NCBI GenBank assembly: GCA_963725895.1
Contig: CAVSAJ010000004.1
Location: 124,001 to 188,000, forward strand
Direction of reading: 5' to 3'
Length of the DNA stretch: 64,000 nucleotides
Origin: Bog-473 sp963725895
GTDB taxonomy: Bacteria > Actinomycetota > Acidimicrobiia > Acidimicrobiales > RAAP-2
Positions 63,705-64,000 of the stretch are shown piece after piece. The notes under the pieces were generated by a model. It saw nothing but the letters and a program-made list of their open reading frames with translations, had not been told where the DNA came from and did no database searches. A program made the position numbers and the translations under genes. The stretch's first letter is position 1. Every line of letters begins with the position of its first letter.

Positions 63705-64000
63705 ATGAGCCGGCCCTTTGTGAGCACACCGTCGAGTAGGTCGACTTCCGTCGTCGGCTCCGAGGTGCACCACCCACTGGCGCCGTACTTCCCCCGGTTG
63801 GTCATCGACTGGATGACAAACGCGCCCGACGAGCGCCACCGGGAAGAGATCGGCACGCTGGCCTTCGTCGACATCTCAGGCTTCACCAAACTGTCCGAAG
63901 GACTGGCGCGGCATGGGAAGGTCGGTGCCGAGGAGCTCACTGCAGCCATCGGGACCTGTTTTGTGCCCCTGCTCGACATCGCCGTTGGCTACGGAGGCCG
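63705..64000 (+). CDS. Class III adenylate/guanylate cyclase domain protein, 3' end outside window
   Basis: Frame from ATG 63705 to the window edge, 98 codons. After YFPRLVIDWMTNAPDERHRE comes the cyclase-domain start LAFVDISGFTKLSEGLARHG followed by KVGAEELTAAIGTCFVPLLD. Asp in FVDISGFT is the metal-binding position of class III cyclases. Actinobacterial proteins with this N-terminus often continue into AAA/TPR ATPase domains; the rest is not visible. Start codon is inferred. Confidence 0.82.
   Translation, partial: MSRPFVSTPSSRSTSVVGSEVHHPLAPYFPRLVIDWMTNAPDERHREEIGTLAFVDISGFTKLSEGLARHGKVGAEELTAAIGTCFVPLLDIAVGYGG

Overview
The window is high-GC chromosomal DNA from an actinobacterium (Actinomycetota). 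It carries the replication-origin segment of the chromosome. Gene order matches the mycobacterial origin region almost gene for gene: cca, a DUF6049-like protein, murJ, trxB, trxA, cwlM, parB, parA, rsmG, jag, yidC, yidD, rnpA, rpmH, dnaA, dnaN, recF, a DciA-like gene, gyrB and gyrA. The tRNA-Leu, fhaA, fhaB, pstP, pknB, trpG and crgA block follows later. The DUF5318, padR and ino1 trio at the left end is the equivalent of M. tuberculosis Rv0049 to Rv0046c. Loss or displacement of sigM, mutT4, rodA, pbpA and pknA suggests a deep-branching, Acidimicrobiia-like lineage; that placement is an inference, not proven here.

Layout. 1-4 kb: DUF5318 fragment, PadR regulator with a perfect palindromic operator, inositol-phosphate synthase, an AhpD-like protein and CCA-adding enzyme. 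4.2-11.5 kb: envelope and redox genes (DUF6049-like, MurJ, DegV, a small membrane protein, TrxB, TrxA, a catalytically degenerate CwlM). 11.5-18.2 kb: leftward segregation and membrane-insertion operon (parB, parA with two parS sites, rsmG, jag, yidC, yidD, rnpA, rpmH). 18.4-27.4 kb: rightward replication genes with oriC between dnaA and dnaN. 27.4-47.9 kb: an accessory stretch holding lepB, a D-aminoacylase-like amidohydrolase, a two-domain dCTP deaminase, a long Gly-rich repeat protein, an acyl-CoA ligase, RNase D, a degenerate GGDEF protein, a DosR/DosS-like divergent two-component pair, and a catabolic cluster (MFS, mmsA, amidohydrolase, SnoaL-fold and LLM proteins). 48-54.2 kb: tRNA-Leu(CAG) and the FHA/PP2C/PASTA-kinase signalling operon, trpG and crgA. 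54.2-64 kb: thiolase, thioesterase, phosphoribosyltransferase, SDR, pirin, aldo/keto reductase, ASCH-like protein, GH16 glycosidase, a 5'-truncated DHA2 transporter, a GYD protein and the start of a class III cyclase.

The genes form a coherent origin-proximal housekeeping block: DnaA, DnaN, RecF and gyrase for replication; ParABS for origin segregation; YidC, YidD, Jag, RnpA and L34 for membrane insertion and RNA processing; MurJ, CwlM, FhaA, FhaB, PstP, PknB and CrgA for regulated peptidoglycan synthesis and division.

About a dozen apparent single-base frameshifts were found. Eight lie between 42.07 and 45.63 kb, many at G or C runs, so base-level errors in the assembly are likely there.
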